Source: Xylaria sp. FL1777
Taxonomy: Eukaryota; Ascomycota; Sordariomycetes; Xylariales; Xylariaceae
Assembly: GCA_022578965.1 (NCBI GenBank)
Contig: MU400548.1
Span: 62,001 to 126,000, forward strand
Reading direction: 5' to 3'
Length of the DNA: 64,000 bases
The position numbers were made by a program, and so were the translations under genes. This document shows positions 1-11,700 of this stretch, piece after piece; position 1 is the stretch's first letter, and each line of letters opens with the position of its first letter. Below the pieces are notes generated by a model. The model worked only from the letters and a program-made list of their open reading frames with translations. It was not told the DNA's origin and did not search any database.

Positions 1-527
1 TCGACTCCAATGGCTCCGTGTAGTGCACTGTTATCGGGCTCGAGAAAACGCCAGCCTTCGAAAATGGTGTGCGCGAAGTATTCCATTAGAGAGGCCTGGG
101 TCACAGGCAACGCTTTGATTTCGTCGAACATAGATGAGGGATACACGATCTGCTCATGGCCGTCGCACCGTATAATGTAGGGAGTGTCGGGAAACATGCG
201 AGCACCCTCCTCAAGCTTAGCTTGGAAGTCCCAGCGATTCTGTCGCTTGGGTCGCCGTAGCAGGGGAAAGCCGCGGCGAGTAAGCGACCTGTAGGGTGCT
301 GAGACGCGCTCTACGGCAAGTATGGCAAGGCAGCAGAATAATATCAACGAGGCAATGCGAGCGCTGGGAGATGCATCATCCCAAGCCCTTTGGAGGTCAA
401 GCCATGGTTTTCGTAGGAACAGGCCCAAAAGCTCCGTCTTCGTGAGACGCAATGGTCCGATCCCATTCCGAGCGCATGCGTACTCCTCTTGAAGCCGCGA
501 AAACAGTGCACGCATGGATTGCCTCAT
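1..527 (-). CDS. Cytochrome P450, N-terminal part (runs off the left edge)
   Basis: The reverse strand carries one open frame from an ATG at 527 (or 515) to the window edge, about 175 residues. After a roughly 60-residue leader comes a hydrophobic segment (ASLILFCCLAILAV), then a basic stretch and the block RWDFQAKLEEGARMFPDTPY, followed by YIIRCDGHEQIVYPSSMFDEI and an FEGWRFL..DNSALHGAIG stretch. This is the N-terminal pattern of fungal P450s of the group acting on terpenoid and polyketide intermediates: an ER-anchored haem monooxygenase. The haem-binding cysteine and the I-helix lie outside the window. The leader before the membrane segment is longer than usual, so the true first exon may differ. 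The gene is divergent from the Diels-Alderase-like gene, and a cluster role is inferred. Confidence 0.8.
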   Translation of the reverse strand, partial: MRQSMRALFSRLQEEYACARNGIGPLRLTKTELLGLFLRKPWLDLQRAWDDASPSARIASLILFCCLAILAVERVSAPYRSLTRRGFPLLRRPKRQNRWDFQAKLEEGARMFPDTPYIIRCDGHEQIVYPSSMFDEIKALPVTQASLMEYFAHTIFEGWRFLEPDNSALHGAIGV

Positions 528-990
528 GACTGAATGGGATTTCGCTTTTGTGGGCAAAGAATAAATACTTGATAATTCTCATCAACTATCCATGTCTCGG
601 CACGCACTCCTCTGATCGGGGCAGGAACGCTTCTAGAAGAGGTGGCTTGTCATGCCGAAGATATGGAATAAGTCAATAGATCTACATATGATGTCGTGGC
701 GACGATTGAGTTGGTGTCATCTAGGTACTTACTGAAGTCGGTACTCGCCTGGATCTTGAGCTCTACTCCGATTCGCTGATCTCTGATATGTTGGCCTCCG
801 ATACCCCGGGCTGGAACCACGAGCAGGATCCCGATCCCCCCTTGGGGGCCGGGGGCAAGGCAGTAATGAAGTGATTACCTGGATAGGCACAAGCTTTGAA
901 GCCGCCCCTATCACTAAGGGAAAAAGGGTCAGAAAAAGAGAAAGTCCCAAGAACAACAGAAATTCACCGAAAGTCACTTACGAACAGACC
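528..990. promoter_or_regulatory. Divergent intergenic promoter region, P450 / Diels-Alderase
   Basis: These 463 bases separate the two divergent start codons, so they should hold both promoters. There is a C/G-run-rich stretch around 830-860. A reverse-strand frame at 729-977 begins with a hydrophobic run but has no recognisable domain, and I treat it as chance. No clear TATA box or repeated operator is visible. A shared bidirectional promoter is inferred from the geometry only. Confidence 0.45.
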
Positions 991-2271
991 ATGCCTCAGT
1001 GGAACTTGCTTCTTGTTCTGTTCTCTACTCTGTCTAGGGCCTTCTCACCAGCCTGGCTAGAGGACTGGCCCTCAACTCAACAACCTCTTTCATCGGAAGA
1101 TGATGTCCATTCCTGCCAAATCAGCCATGTGACCCGCCATGACATGGCGCGTGGTCCTGAACGGGTCCAAATTGTTACCTCCGATACTCTCGGCTGGGAC
1201 TGGGAACAGCCCGCAATCGACCCCATGAACTCGACCGCTGGGGAACAATGGGAATTCGACGGCGTCTCTTCAGATGGCACCCAGGCCTTTATTTTCGGCG
1301 TCTATCGTGATCCGAACTACTCATTCCTCGGCACAGGGAACCTGCGCGTCCATGTCGAGTTTGTGTTCGGCGACGGATCGCGCTATGCAGTGGTCGACTA
1401 CGCTGAGGAAGCAACCGTAACGACGTGTCAATCGAGGGGCACACGCGGTGTTTGGAAGGGCCCTGGGTTTGTTTACACCTTTGAGATTACGGAGGAAATG
1501 TCGCGGGCCCGGTGGACGATGGAGAGCGCCGACGTGAATGCCACTGTGGAGATGAAGTCCCTTTCGAGACCGCGGTATCCGGACAATACAATGTGGTCCA
1601 AGGAGAGAGCACAAGGGCCAGTCGCAGTGGTCCCGCATTTTTTCTGGGCTGAACCCATTCCAACGGCCGACGTCAAGGTTGAGGTTGCCGTAAAAGCTAC
1701 GCGGCATTCTTGGACGGGTGTCGGGGGACATGAGCGGCTGTGGGCGGCTTTCAATTGGCGGACATGTCTACGCAACTTAAAAATTGTACGTCTCCAGAGC
1801 GGGCCGTTCTCGTTGTCACTTTGGGAGTTTGGCTCCAGCCGAGTCCCGGACGTGACCTTTTCTTCTGTCGCTATGTTTGAGAATGGAGAGAAGATTTTCG
1901 GCGTGGCCGGCACATCCTACGGGAATCCAGCCGCTGAGGTGGAGGTCGTGGAGGAAGGAGGAAACAGGCTCGAATTACGGAGACTGTACGACGGCAGAGG
2001 CATTACTACAGAACATTTGCGAGACAAAGTTACCGGACTAGAAGTTCGTTTGGAGCGACCCAAAGAAGGCCTCGAGTGGGTGTTCACAGTGACATTCAAG
2101 AAGATCGGGTTTGAGTATGTGCTTACAGAGGGTCGCGGGGGCACAGGCTACGCAGGAGTTGTGAGTGGCGGTCGCATAGGGAGCCAAGATGAGCAAGGGC
2201 CGGCTTTTGTAGAGATCATGAGACTTCCCGATGGCGATTGGTGGTTGCTTCCTGACAACTATGTTGACTAG
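991..2271 (+). CDS. Diels-Alderase-like protein (CrtC/lipocalin-type fold)
   Basis: A single-exon gene of 426 codons from the ATG at 991. The frame is open further upstream only through non-ATG codons. The start MPQWNLLLVLFSTLSRAFS looks like a secretory signal. The body has the features of the fungal pericyclase family related to hydroxyneurosporene synthase/CrtC: EQWEFDGVSSDGTQAF near residue 88, a V.FVFGDGSRYAV strand, WKGPGFVYTFEI, a GPVAVVPHFFWAEPIP segment, the GGHERLWAAFNWRTCL block near residue 250, and a C-terminal GTGYAGVVSGGRIG...GPAFVE motif. Known members catalyse intramolecular [4+2] cyclisations that form decalin or related rings on PKS or PKS-NRPS products. Length and C-terminus match the family, so it appears intact. 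The substrate is unknown. Its neighbour is a P450 on one side and the RIP-degraded element on the other. Confidence 0.82.
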   Translation: MPQWNLLLVLFSTLSRAFSPAWLEDWPSTQQPLSSEDDVHSCQISHVTRHDMARGPERVQIVTSDTLGWDWEQPAIDPMNSTAGEQWEFDGVSSDGTQAFIFGVYRDPNYSFLGTGNLRVHVEFVFGDGSRYAVVDYAEEATVTTCQSRGTRGVWKGPGFVYTFEITEEMSRARWTMESADVNATVEMKSLSRPRYPDNTMWSKERAQGPVAVVPHFFWAEPIPTADVKVEVAVKATRHSWTGVGGHERLWAAFNWRTCLRNLKIVRLQSGPFSLSLWEFGSSRVPDVTFSSVAMFENGEKIFGVAGTSYGNPAAEVEVVEEGGNRLELRRLYDGRGITTEHLRDKVTGLEVRLERPKEGLEWVFTVTFKKIGFEYVLTEGRGGTGYAGVVSGGRIGSQDEQGPAFVEIMRLPDGDWWLLPDNYVD

Positions 2272-2740
2272 GTCCAGATGGAAGACTTCAGCTGGAACAT
2301 CTGTCATATTCATCTCAAACAAGTACCGTTATTTACTTGCAATGTTATACGTTAGCTATCACAGAAGGCAGGGCTCCATGGCGAAAAGCTAGATTAGTAC
2401 AGAAATCTAAGTATTCAGAGCAAGAAGGCAGCGTATTCCAAGCGTTCGAAGATTCCGTTTCCGTAAAAATTTTACAACATTGAGTATAAAACTTTTATAA
2501 TTTCATAATAATCGAAAGCTTAAACGCAATATCAAAATGGTATTTAAAGAACTTCATGTAACACATCCTACTGAGATCCGAATAGTTACGCTCCACAGCT
2601 TTGCTATCTAGCCTATGGGTTGTACGTCTATTGTATTGTATTGTGTTGTATTATTAGCTACACGGCAATGTGGGCCACACCTACCACCAGGCTAGATCTC
2701 CTATATAAGGTCTCTGTAGCAAGCTTGGCTTGTTATATTA
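2272..2740. other. Transition zone between Diels-Alderase gene and LTR element
   Basis: Base composition falls from normal to AT-rich at about 2460. From about 2590 a better-preserved stretch holds TTGTATTG-type short repeats (2632-2655) and CTATATAAGG at 2701, resembling a promoter or an older LTR fragment. I see no gene. The last five bases, TATTA (2736-2740), are the left target-site duplication of the element that follows. Confidence 0.4.
2736..2740. repeat. Target-site duplication, left copy (TATTA)
   Basis: Five bases directly before the 5' LTR. The same five bases follow the 3' LTR at 17853-17857. Five-base duplications are typical of LTR retrotransposon integration. Because the motif is AT-only, chance identity cannot be excluded, but the LTR ends on each side agree. 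Confidence 0.7.
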
Positions 2741-2951
2741 TGTCAGGTCACATGACCTAGCACCTAGCCCATAGCCCCACAATATGTGTACTATAGCCCA
2801 CCACTTCGTAGGCTAGACCTTCAGCTAGCCACTTAGTTAGTATTATCACACTTTTAGGTTTTGACTATTACAAAATATATAGTGTATTAAGCTTTACATT
2901 TGATGCTAGTACGCTTTTTGCCTCTTGTTAGTGCTTTTGTTATTTATAATA
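2741..2951 (+). repeat. 5' LTR (211 bp)
   Basis: It aligns without gaps over its whole length to 17642-17852. The shared core includes CACACTTTTAGGTTTTGACT in this copy. Nearly all differences are C/T or G/A, in both directions between copies, so each LTR was mutated independently after insertion. It starts TGTCA and ends AATA where the other copy has GATA, both derivable from TGACA. Confidence 0.88.
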
Positions 2952-2967
2952 TAGTAGCTAGCAATTG
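2952..2967 (+). promoter_or_regulatory. Possible tRNA primer-binding site after the 5' LTR
   Basis: The bases right after the 5' LTR read TAGTAGCTAGCAATTG. A single G-to-A change would give a TGGTAGCT start, the usual first bases of a primer-binding site complementary to a tRNA 3' end. The rest does not match clearly, and the sequence is mutated, so the tRNA cannot be named. Confidence 0.3.
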
Positions 2968-5900
2968 TTTTAGCGTTTTTGCTTGTTAAAACGGTTTAAT
3001 ACGACTTTAATTAGCTGTTTTTAGATCTAAAGATCTTTTTTGCTAAGCTTTAAAACTACTAATTAGAAACTTTTTAACTATAGTTTTGCTATTTATTAAA
3101 ACTTAGATTTTATTTAAAACTAGCTAAGTATAGCTTAAAAATAATATTAATTTAAACTAAAAAACAGTAATATTATTACTAAATTAATAAGCTATAGTTA
3201 ATTAAAAGATTTTTTAACCTTTAGCAAAGTTATTTTAACGCTTGTTTTGCTTTTGTAGCTTTTATTATTTAGGATTTTTAAAAGCAATACTTAAGCTTTT
3301 TAAAGTGTAATTAAATTTGCTATTACTGCTAATAAAACTAAAAAAGTTTTTAAATTATTTTTAAAACTTTAAAAAACGATTTATATTTAAAGCTTAAGCT
3401 AAATTTTAACAAGCTTAATTAATTGCTTTATTTTTTTTTTTTGCTTTTTTATTTTAACCTATAGTTTTTATTGCTAATAATTAAGTGCTTATTAATAATA
3501 AGCAGGGATTTTTTAATAACAATAGTAAATTGTTGCAATTTTTTTTATTAGTTGTTTATTTAATAAAGCAAATAGCAATTAATTTGCTTAATTAAAAATT
3601 AAAAATTATTGCTAACGTATTTATTTTATATTTAGCAATTATAACAAAACTTATAGTAAACTAAAAAAACTATATTAATTTATTTATTAATTTAGTTTAT
3701 AGTACTAGGGCTTTTTTTACTGTTATAGCTCTTTTTGTTTTGCTTATAATATAACTAGCTATGCTTTTAAAACTTGTTATAGCTACTTTATAACTTTTGC
3801 GTTTTTTAACTAGTAATTCTGCTTATTTGCTACTTGTTAGCTTAGTTAAACTTGCTAAGTTTGCTATAACTATGCTTACTATAGTTATTTTTTTAACATT
3901 TATTTTATTACTAAGATTATTGCTGTTTTTTTACTTTAGTGCTAAGTAAGTTTAATAAAAAAAACTTGCTAAAAAATTTGCTATATTATTTACTATATTG
4001 TTGCTTTTTATTTTTTGCGCATTTATTATATTAAGTAAAAAAATAACGTTTTTTAATAACGGGAAGTTTTTGCAGCTTAATTTTGTTTAAAATATAAGCA
4101 GTAATATTTGCTAAGTTTTATTTGTAGGTTATATATTTAATTATTTTGCAAACTTATTTTAATATTTATTATAACACAAATTATTGCTTTTAGAACTTTT
4201 TTAATAATTTTAACTATAATATTAATATTAATATTTATAAACAAACGAACTACAAAATATAGCTATTATATATAAAATAATAAGTAATATTTTTTTAGAA
4301 TTGTTTAAATACTTTAAACTTTTTATTACTATAAAAGTTTAGCAGCAAGCTTATATAATATTAAACTAATTAAATAAAATCAAACAGAAATTCTAGCTAT
4401 TTTAAAGTTAAGCTTGCATTTTAGCAGCAATAAAAACACTAAAAAAATTCTAGCAACTATTAATTTAGTTTATTGCTTTAGTTATAGCTTTATTTTTGTT
4501 ACTACGATTTTTTAAGCATATTAGCTTTATAAATAATCTGCTTTTATAAATTTTAGTTTTATTGCTTTTACTTTTGCTTTTACTTGTTTTGCTACGCTTA
4601 GCAAATAATTTGTTTTAGCTAATAATGTTAAGCAGCTAAAAACTACTAAATATGCAAACTTATAATAGCTTTTAAAATGCTAAAGCTTTATAAAATCTAT
4701 TTATACTACTTAAATAACAAAATAAACATATATATTAAAATATTTATGTTAACTTAAATATAATAAGTTATTTTAATGCGTATTTTAATTTTACTGCTTA
4801 GCTTTTTATTTATATTACTTTATTTTCGGGTAATTTTGCTAAAAACTTAAAGCTACTACTAGATTTTTTACAAAACTAATATAATGCAGTTTATAATAAT
4901 AATAGTTTTAGCAAAATTTTATGTAAGCTAAAGCTATTTAAGTATTATAATAGTATACTAGTAATATAATATATTAATAAGCTTAACTTGCTAAATTTTT
5001 GTTACAAAAATACTATAATTTTAAGAAAATTTAAAGTAAGCATATTGCTTAACTTTATGTTAGCAAATGTTATTTAATTTAAAAGTTTAAAAAACATAAC
5101 TAAATAAACTATTATTTATAACTTTAAAAAAGCTAAACGTTTGCTTTAATAACGTTTTTAAAAAAATAAACTTAAAATTATAAAGCTTGCTAACTAAAAA
5201 AAGCATAATTTCGCTAAAGAATTATCTAAGTTTATTAAAGAATATATTAATACAAAAGTTTATTACTATTATAAAATAAGCAGTATTAATAAAAATTATA
5301 TTATTTATTACGTTTATAATAATTTAAATAAAAACTTTAAATTACTTATTAAATTATAACAAACAAGTAATACTATTTAAAACTTATATAAACAAGTTAG
5401 TACTAATAAGTTTTTAGTAATAAAGCAGTAGTATAAAGTAAATAAAGCGCGCTAAATATAAAACAAACGCTTTATTAAGCTTAAAGCTTTTATTAAAAAA
5501 AATGAATCTTTTTGTAACTATTGCAGTAGTAGTAGCACTTAACTTTACTATAACTACAATTATGCTTTTAATAAACTTTTTTTATTTTTTAGCGCTATTA
5601 TAGTGCTTCTGGACTTTTTTAAAAGCATAGTTAACATTTTTAAAAATCTTAAAAGCAATAAAAAAGAAAATACTAAGAATACTATTAATTTAACAAATAA
5701 TAAAAGTAATTTATGCTGCAATTAAAATAACTATAGCTTTTAAAGCAATTAGAATTACTAAAGTAATAATAACTATTAACTTTTTAAAGTTGCTTGCTTT
5801 TTAGTAATAAATAGCTATATTATATAATAAAACGTAAACATTAAAGACTTTTATGCATTAAAACAAGTTTTTAAACAAATGTATAATTTTTAGCTTATAT

Positions 5901-7663
5901 ATAACTTTAAATCTTTAATAAAAGAACTTAATAAAGTTAATACGCTTAATAAACTTGCTAAGCTTTCTAAAAAAATAAAGCTAAAAAAAAACTAAAGCAA
6001 ACATTTAAAAAAAACGCATTATTAGTTAACTTATTAATATTTTTTAAAGTAACTAATAATAGCAAAATATTAGTTAGTATTAAATATATTAGCTTTTTTA
6101 GCTTATTTAATAATATTTTTAGCGCTTTATTAAACTTACTTTTTAATTTTTTAACTACTGTTAATTATACTTTAGAATTTTTTAAAGCTAATAATAGCAA
6201 AATACTAATTAGCTTTAATTTAAATATTTCTTTTTTTTTATTTATTAATAATTATTTTATTACTTTGCTTAACAAAAAAACTTTAAATACTTTATATAAT
6301 CTTATATATTAATTTATTTTTAATAAAGCATTAAAAGATTTTAAGGTTTTTAGTGCTACTATAAATACTAAGTTGCTTAACTATATTTGCAAAAAGAAAA
6401 AAACTGCGTATTTTTATATAGCTAAAAGCTAAATATACAAATAAAAAAGCTATACTTATTTTAAAGCTATTATATATAGCTTAAGTTAATTAATTAAAGC
6501 ATATATAAATACTTGTTTTTTATTTAGTTTTATATTTGCTAAATATTTTATAAAGTATTATTTTAGTTATATTATTATTAATATAAAGCTTTTTAGTTTT
6601 AAAAGTATAAGCAAAAGCTTTTATATTAAGCAATGCGTTAATTTTAATATAATACTACTTAATATAAACAAAAAGCTATAAATAGTACAATAATGCTTTT
6701 ATTTAGTAAATAAATTTAAGTATAGTATGCTACTAAGTATATTTTTTTTGTTTAAAAACCGTTTTTATATTTATTAAAGTAGCAAAACACAAAACAATAA
6801 GCTATATATAAAAAAGTTAAACAAACAAGTTAAATTTTTTAGCGAATTGTAAAATAAACTAAAGCTGCACTAAAAGTTAAGCAAATTACTGCTAATTTAA
6901 TTTAAAATTAATATTAATATTATATTTAGTATTAATATAGCTATATTTATAAAGCATTTTAATTTTTTAGTTATAACAAACAGTTATTTTATAGTTAGTA
7001 AACTATATATTAACGCTAGTTTTAATATGCTTAGTTTTTTAATAGCTAGTATTATAAATAAATAAAACAAATGTTATTATTTTGCAAATTTTAGCGAACT
7101 TTTAATATTTATTTATAAAAACAACATAATTAGCTATGTTAAAACTATGCAAATTTGTGATTTAGCGGTATTATATTTTATTTTTGCTTAGTAAAACGCC
7201 AAAAAAGCTTATGCTGTTTTGCTTTTTAAAATTATTAACGTAACTAAAGCTAACAATATTAATAACAATTAAAATAATTAATATAAACATAGCTATTTTT
7301 TTAATTTTTTTGATTTTTTTTTTAAATTACTGCTTAAAAAATTTAAGCTAAACAAGTTTAAAATAAATATACTTTTTAACTAAAAACTAAAGATTGTTTA
7401 ACAAATCAAAAATATTATTAAAAAATATGCTTGTTTGTTTTGCTTAAAATTAAGTAAATTTAACAATAGCATTTAAATGCTAATTAACTTTAAAAACAAA
7501 AAAACATATAATAATTTAAGCTAACGTTTATACTAATAATCTTGTTATAATATTAAAGCAATAAATAATATTTTAAAGCTTTTAATTAAAGCTAAAGTTA
7601 TTAAGCTTATTTTACTTAGTTAACTTTGCTTTATAGCATTTTTAGCTTTTGTTATATAGCAAA

Positions 7664-8700
7664 AAAATAAACTTTGCATTATTATTAATTTGCGTAAAGT
7701 TAACACAAAGCTTATTAGTAATGCATACTTGTTGCTATAATAAAACAAAATTCTTAAGGCTATATATAAGTTTACAGTATTTATAATAGTAAATGTTATA
7801 AAAAGCTACTTTTAGTAAAAAATTCTTGCTAAAAATAAGCATAAAACGGCTTTTATTATATATTATTAAGGGCACAAATAGCTAATTATAGCTATAATAA
7901 AACTTAAAACATTTTTAGGTTTTTTTTAATACTAAATAAAACAGCTTTTTTGCAAATATTTCTAGTAATTTGTGCTAATTTATATTAATAATATTATTAT
8001 TTTTTTTTGCAATATTAACAATTATTTTAGCTATTTTAATACTATTTTTAATATATTTGCTGCTTTTAAATATATTATGTTTTTAAAGAAATGCTACTTT
8101 ATATAATATAGCTTTAATGTATTTAGTTAGTATGTTTTTAAGCTTAGGCTATTTATTATAAAAAAGAAATATAAAGCAATTTAGCAACTTAAAATGCTTA
8201 AAACATTAAACAACTTTAAAAAAGAACTTAGTTTTATAGGTTTTTTTTGCTATTATATATATTAATTCGCTAAAATTGCTTAACTATTAAACAAACTTAA
8301 AACAATAAGCTTTAAAAATTGTTTAAAAAAAGCTAATTTAAAAAAAGCGCAATAAGCTTAAAGCTATATATTACTTTTGCTTATTTTACTTTTAAAGCTT
8401 AATAAAGTTACTAGTAAAATATTTATTAAAAAGCTTGCTATATTTTATAATATAAAAGCATATTAAAATTTTATATAAGCTAAAGCATAAAAAGCTTAAA
8501 AAACGTTAAAAGAACATATATATAAAGCTATTAATCTTATATTTCTTAATTATAATAAGCTATTTATACTTTAAGTAAACTTAAGTAAGCTATATAATAT
8601 TAATGTAGTACTATACTAAATGCAAAATAACAATAGCAAACTAAAACTTATATTGTTTTTTTTTTGGTTATTTAGCTTTATAAAACAAAGATTTAGCATT
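7664..8700 (+). pseudogene. Degraded reverse transcriptase / RNase H of the LTR element
   Basis: Translating the plus strand with stops and shifts ignored gives a recognisable Ty3/gypsy RT order. First comes LCIIINLRKVNTKLISNAYL (7670-7730), corresponding to the family's VDYRKLN..T..N.YPLP segment, then FTVFIIVNV at about 7770 and KHKTAFIIYY at about 7840. The catalytic box is at 7978-8001, where the usual Y-x-D-D reads Y-I-N-N. RNase H follows at about 8577, with VNLS in place of the T-D-A-S motif. Every active-site aspartate seen is now asparagine (G-to-A), and stops occur throughout, so no enzyme can be made. Confidence 0.75.
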
Positions 8701-11700
8701 TATAAAATTAAAACATGCAGGCTTGTTTAAACTTTTAAAAAACTAACTTAATATTTTAACTATAATTAAATTTATATATATATAAATTATAATGCTATTA
8801 TATAAGCTTTTTGCTTAATTTTATAAAAGCTAAAAGGTTTAAGTTAACTTATATTATAAAGGCTATTTTTAGCAAAATATACAAACTGTTTGCTTATTTA
8901 TTATATTTTTAAAAAAGTACTTATTAATATAAATGCTTTATTTTAATTATTTTATAAAAACAATAAAAAAAAGAAATTTGTACTTTTTTTAGCAATTGTT
9001 TTACTAATAATTACTTAAGCTAAAATAAAAGCAAATTAACTTGTAGCTATGCTAGCTTAAGCTAATTTTGTAGCTTTAGCTAATAATTAATTTGTATAAA
9101 CTAACTTAAAAGCTTTAAAAGTTATAAGTAATATACTAAAAACTTTAGCAATTATAGCTATTGCAGTAAAAACGTTTATATTATTTATTAACTTAATAAA
9201 TAATATAACTAATTTGTTTTTTTATATACTAGCATTTAAAAAGTTTTTTTTGCTACTTTAAGAACTATTAGATATATTTAAAGCATAGATTCGCATTTTA
9301 GAAATAAATAGCATTGTTATAACTACAATTTATATTTTAAATAAATTTTAAAATAAAATTGCAAGCAATTTGCTTAAAAACCAAATTTTTTATATAGTAT
9401 ATAAACGTTTTTAAAAATAATACAAAATAACTAAAAATAACAACAAAAGATCTTTTATAACGCTTTATGCTTTTAAATATAATTTTAGTAATTACTTTAT
9501 ATACTTTATTTAAACAACAAAAAATTGCATTATTATTTTAGTAGTTATTTATACTAAAGTAATATAGTTAGCTTATAATAATAAAGTATATATAGAAATT
9601 AAGCATACATATAACTATTTGCGAGCTATTATATATTGCTTTAACTTAAAAAAACATATTACTAAATATATAAGCAGCTATTTTAACTATAAAATAGCTA
9701 AAAAAGCTACTTATAAGCTATATAGTAATTTTTAACTAATTTTTATACTAGTTTTTCTTTTGTTTATTTTATGCTTTAATTTTATTGTTAGTTTACTAAA
9801 ATCTAAATATAGCTATAATACAATTTTTATAGTTATATATAAAACATTTAAAGCTATTAAGTATATTTTTAGTTATAATAATTAAAACGCTATAAACTAA
9901 ACTTAAGTTTATATTTAATAAGTATACTTAAATTAAGAACTATTTAATAAATTTATATTTAATACAAACTTAAAACTTATAAATATATTATAAATAGCTT
10001 TATATAAAGCAAAAAAAGTTGCAATATAAGCTGCAGTAGTATATTATTAAGCAGCTAATAAACAAGTAAAGCAAACTATTTAAACATTTTAAACTTATAT
10101 AATTGCACTTATAAAAGCTTAGCTTAACTTTTTTAATTAAGAAAACTATATAAGTTATATTGCTTACTGTTTTAATACTTTTATATTGTTTATAATAAGT
10201 AAAGTGCTTTTTAAGCTTTTGTATAGCTATAAAGCTAAGACTTTTTTTTTTATTAATTTTAAAATTAAAAACAATTTTGCAAAAAAACAATAATAATTTA
10301 AACAGAAGGCATTTAATGCTGTTTACTTAGCTTAAGCATAAATAAAGATCTATTATAATGCATAACATATAAAGCCTTTAATAATACACAAAAAAGATCT
10401 TGTATATATTAAGCTTTTTAAGTTTAGCTTGCTTAGTTATTATTTGTAAAACTAAACAAAGTTAAGTTTTCGTAAAGTTAGTTTTTTTAAAGTAAAAAAG
10501 TGCATTAGTTTTTTTTGTTTTTAAATTAAACTTTTTAAATAGCTTTAATAGCGCAACAAAATATTTATTAAGTATTTAAAGCTAGCTAAACTAAACAAGT
10601 TTAATTGCTTTAAGCTAAAGCTTAAAAGTTTTAATAACAAAAGTAAACAAAAATAAATTATAAACAAAATATAAAATTACGCTTGCATTAAGCTATTTTT
10701 ATTTTTTTTTTATAATAAAATTTAACTATGCTATAAAATTAAGTAGTATAGCTATAATATTAAAACATAAAAACTAGCAAAACAAATTAAACAGAATGTC
10801 TTTAAGCTAATAAAAACATATTATAAGCGTACTAAAACATAAAGTTTTATATTATACTATTTAACTGCAAAAATACTATTGCTTATTATTTTAAAAGTGT
10901 ACTATAATAATTAAATGCACTTTTTTAATATTATTTAAGTTCTTTACGTTTTAAGCAAAACATTAAAAAGCTTAGCACGCTTTTATAGCTATTATTAATT
11001 AGTTAAAAAGCTAAAGCAAAAGGTTTACATAAGCACTTTAGCTACATAAATATATAAGTTTATTTATAAAGTTTTAATAAATATTTTTAATTTTTCTAGC
11101 GTTTTAATAAAGTTATAAGTATATAAATACTTAAATATATTAGTTAGTTAGTATATACTTTTTTTAGCATATTTTCTTTGCAAGCAAAACATATTTACTT
11201 GTTATTAAGTACTTTGCTTATTTTTTTTTTTGTAATTTTTTAGTAGCTTTAATTTTATATATAATCAGTTTTTAAATTGCATGTAATTATACTACTTTTG
11301 CTTTGCATACTTTTAGTTTTTAAATTGTTTTTTTACTTTGTACTTATAACTTTTTCTGCTTTATAATTATATATTTTTTATTTTATAAAACACTTTTGCT
11401 TTATGTATATTAAACTGCACTTTTATACTTAATATTTAGTTTTATATTTATTTTTTAATTACTTAATATTTTTTTATATTATAATTCTTTACTTTTATTA
11501 AAAAACAGTTATAATGCTTTATTTATTCGAAGTTAAAAACGTTTTTAAAGCTAAAACTGCTTAAATTTAAATTAAGCGTAATACTAGCTATTATATTTAG
11601 CTTAGCAAAGTACTTAGTAATACTATAAAAAATTATATATTTTTTATTATTATTAATAGTAAATTAGTTATTATTTTTAATGGCTTTTATAAATATTTTG

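Noticed and set aside
729..977. Reverse-strand frame with a hydrophobic start (82 codons)
   Set aside because: It lies in the divergent promoter, becomes low-quality Pro/Arg-rich sequence after 35 codons and matches no family.
1321..1913. Reverse-strand frames inside the Diels-Alderase-like gene
   Set aside because: They are shadows of a well-supported coding strand with no features of their own.
5500..5580. Cys-x2-Cys segment in the 5' part of the element as a gag zinc knuckle
   Set aside because: The histidine and final cysteine cannot be recognised, so the match is too weak to annotate.
10000..10290. 96-codon reverse-strand frame inside the element
   Set aside because: Composition artefact (Ile, Lys, Phe, Tyr-rich), on the strand opposite to the element's genes.
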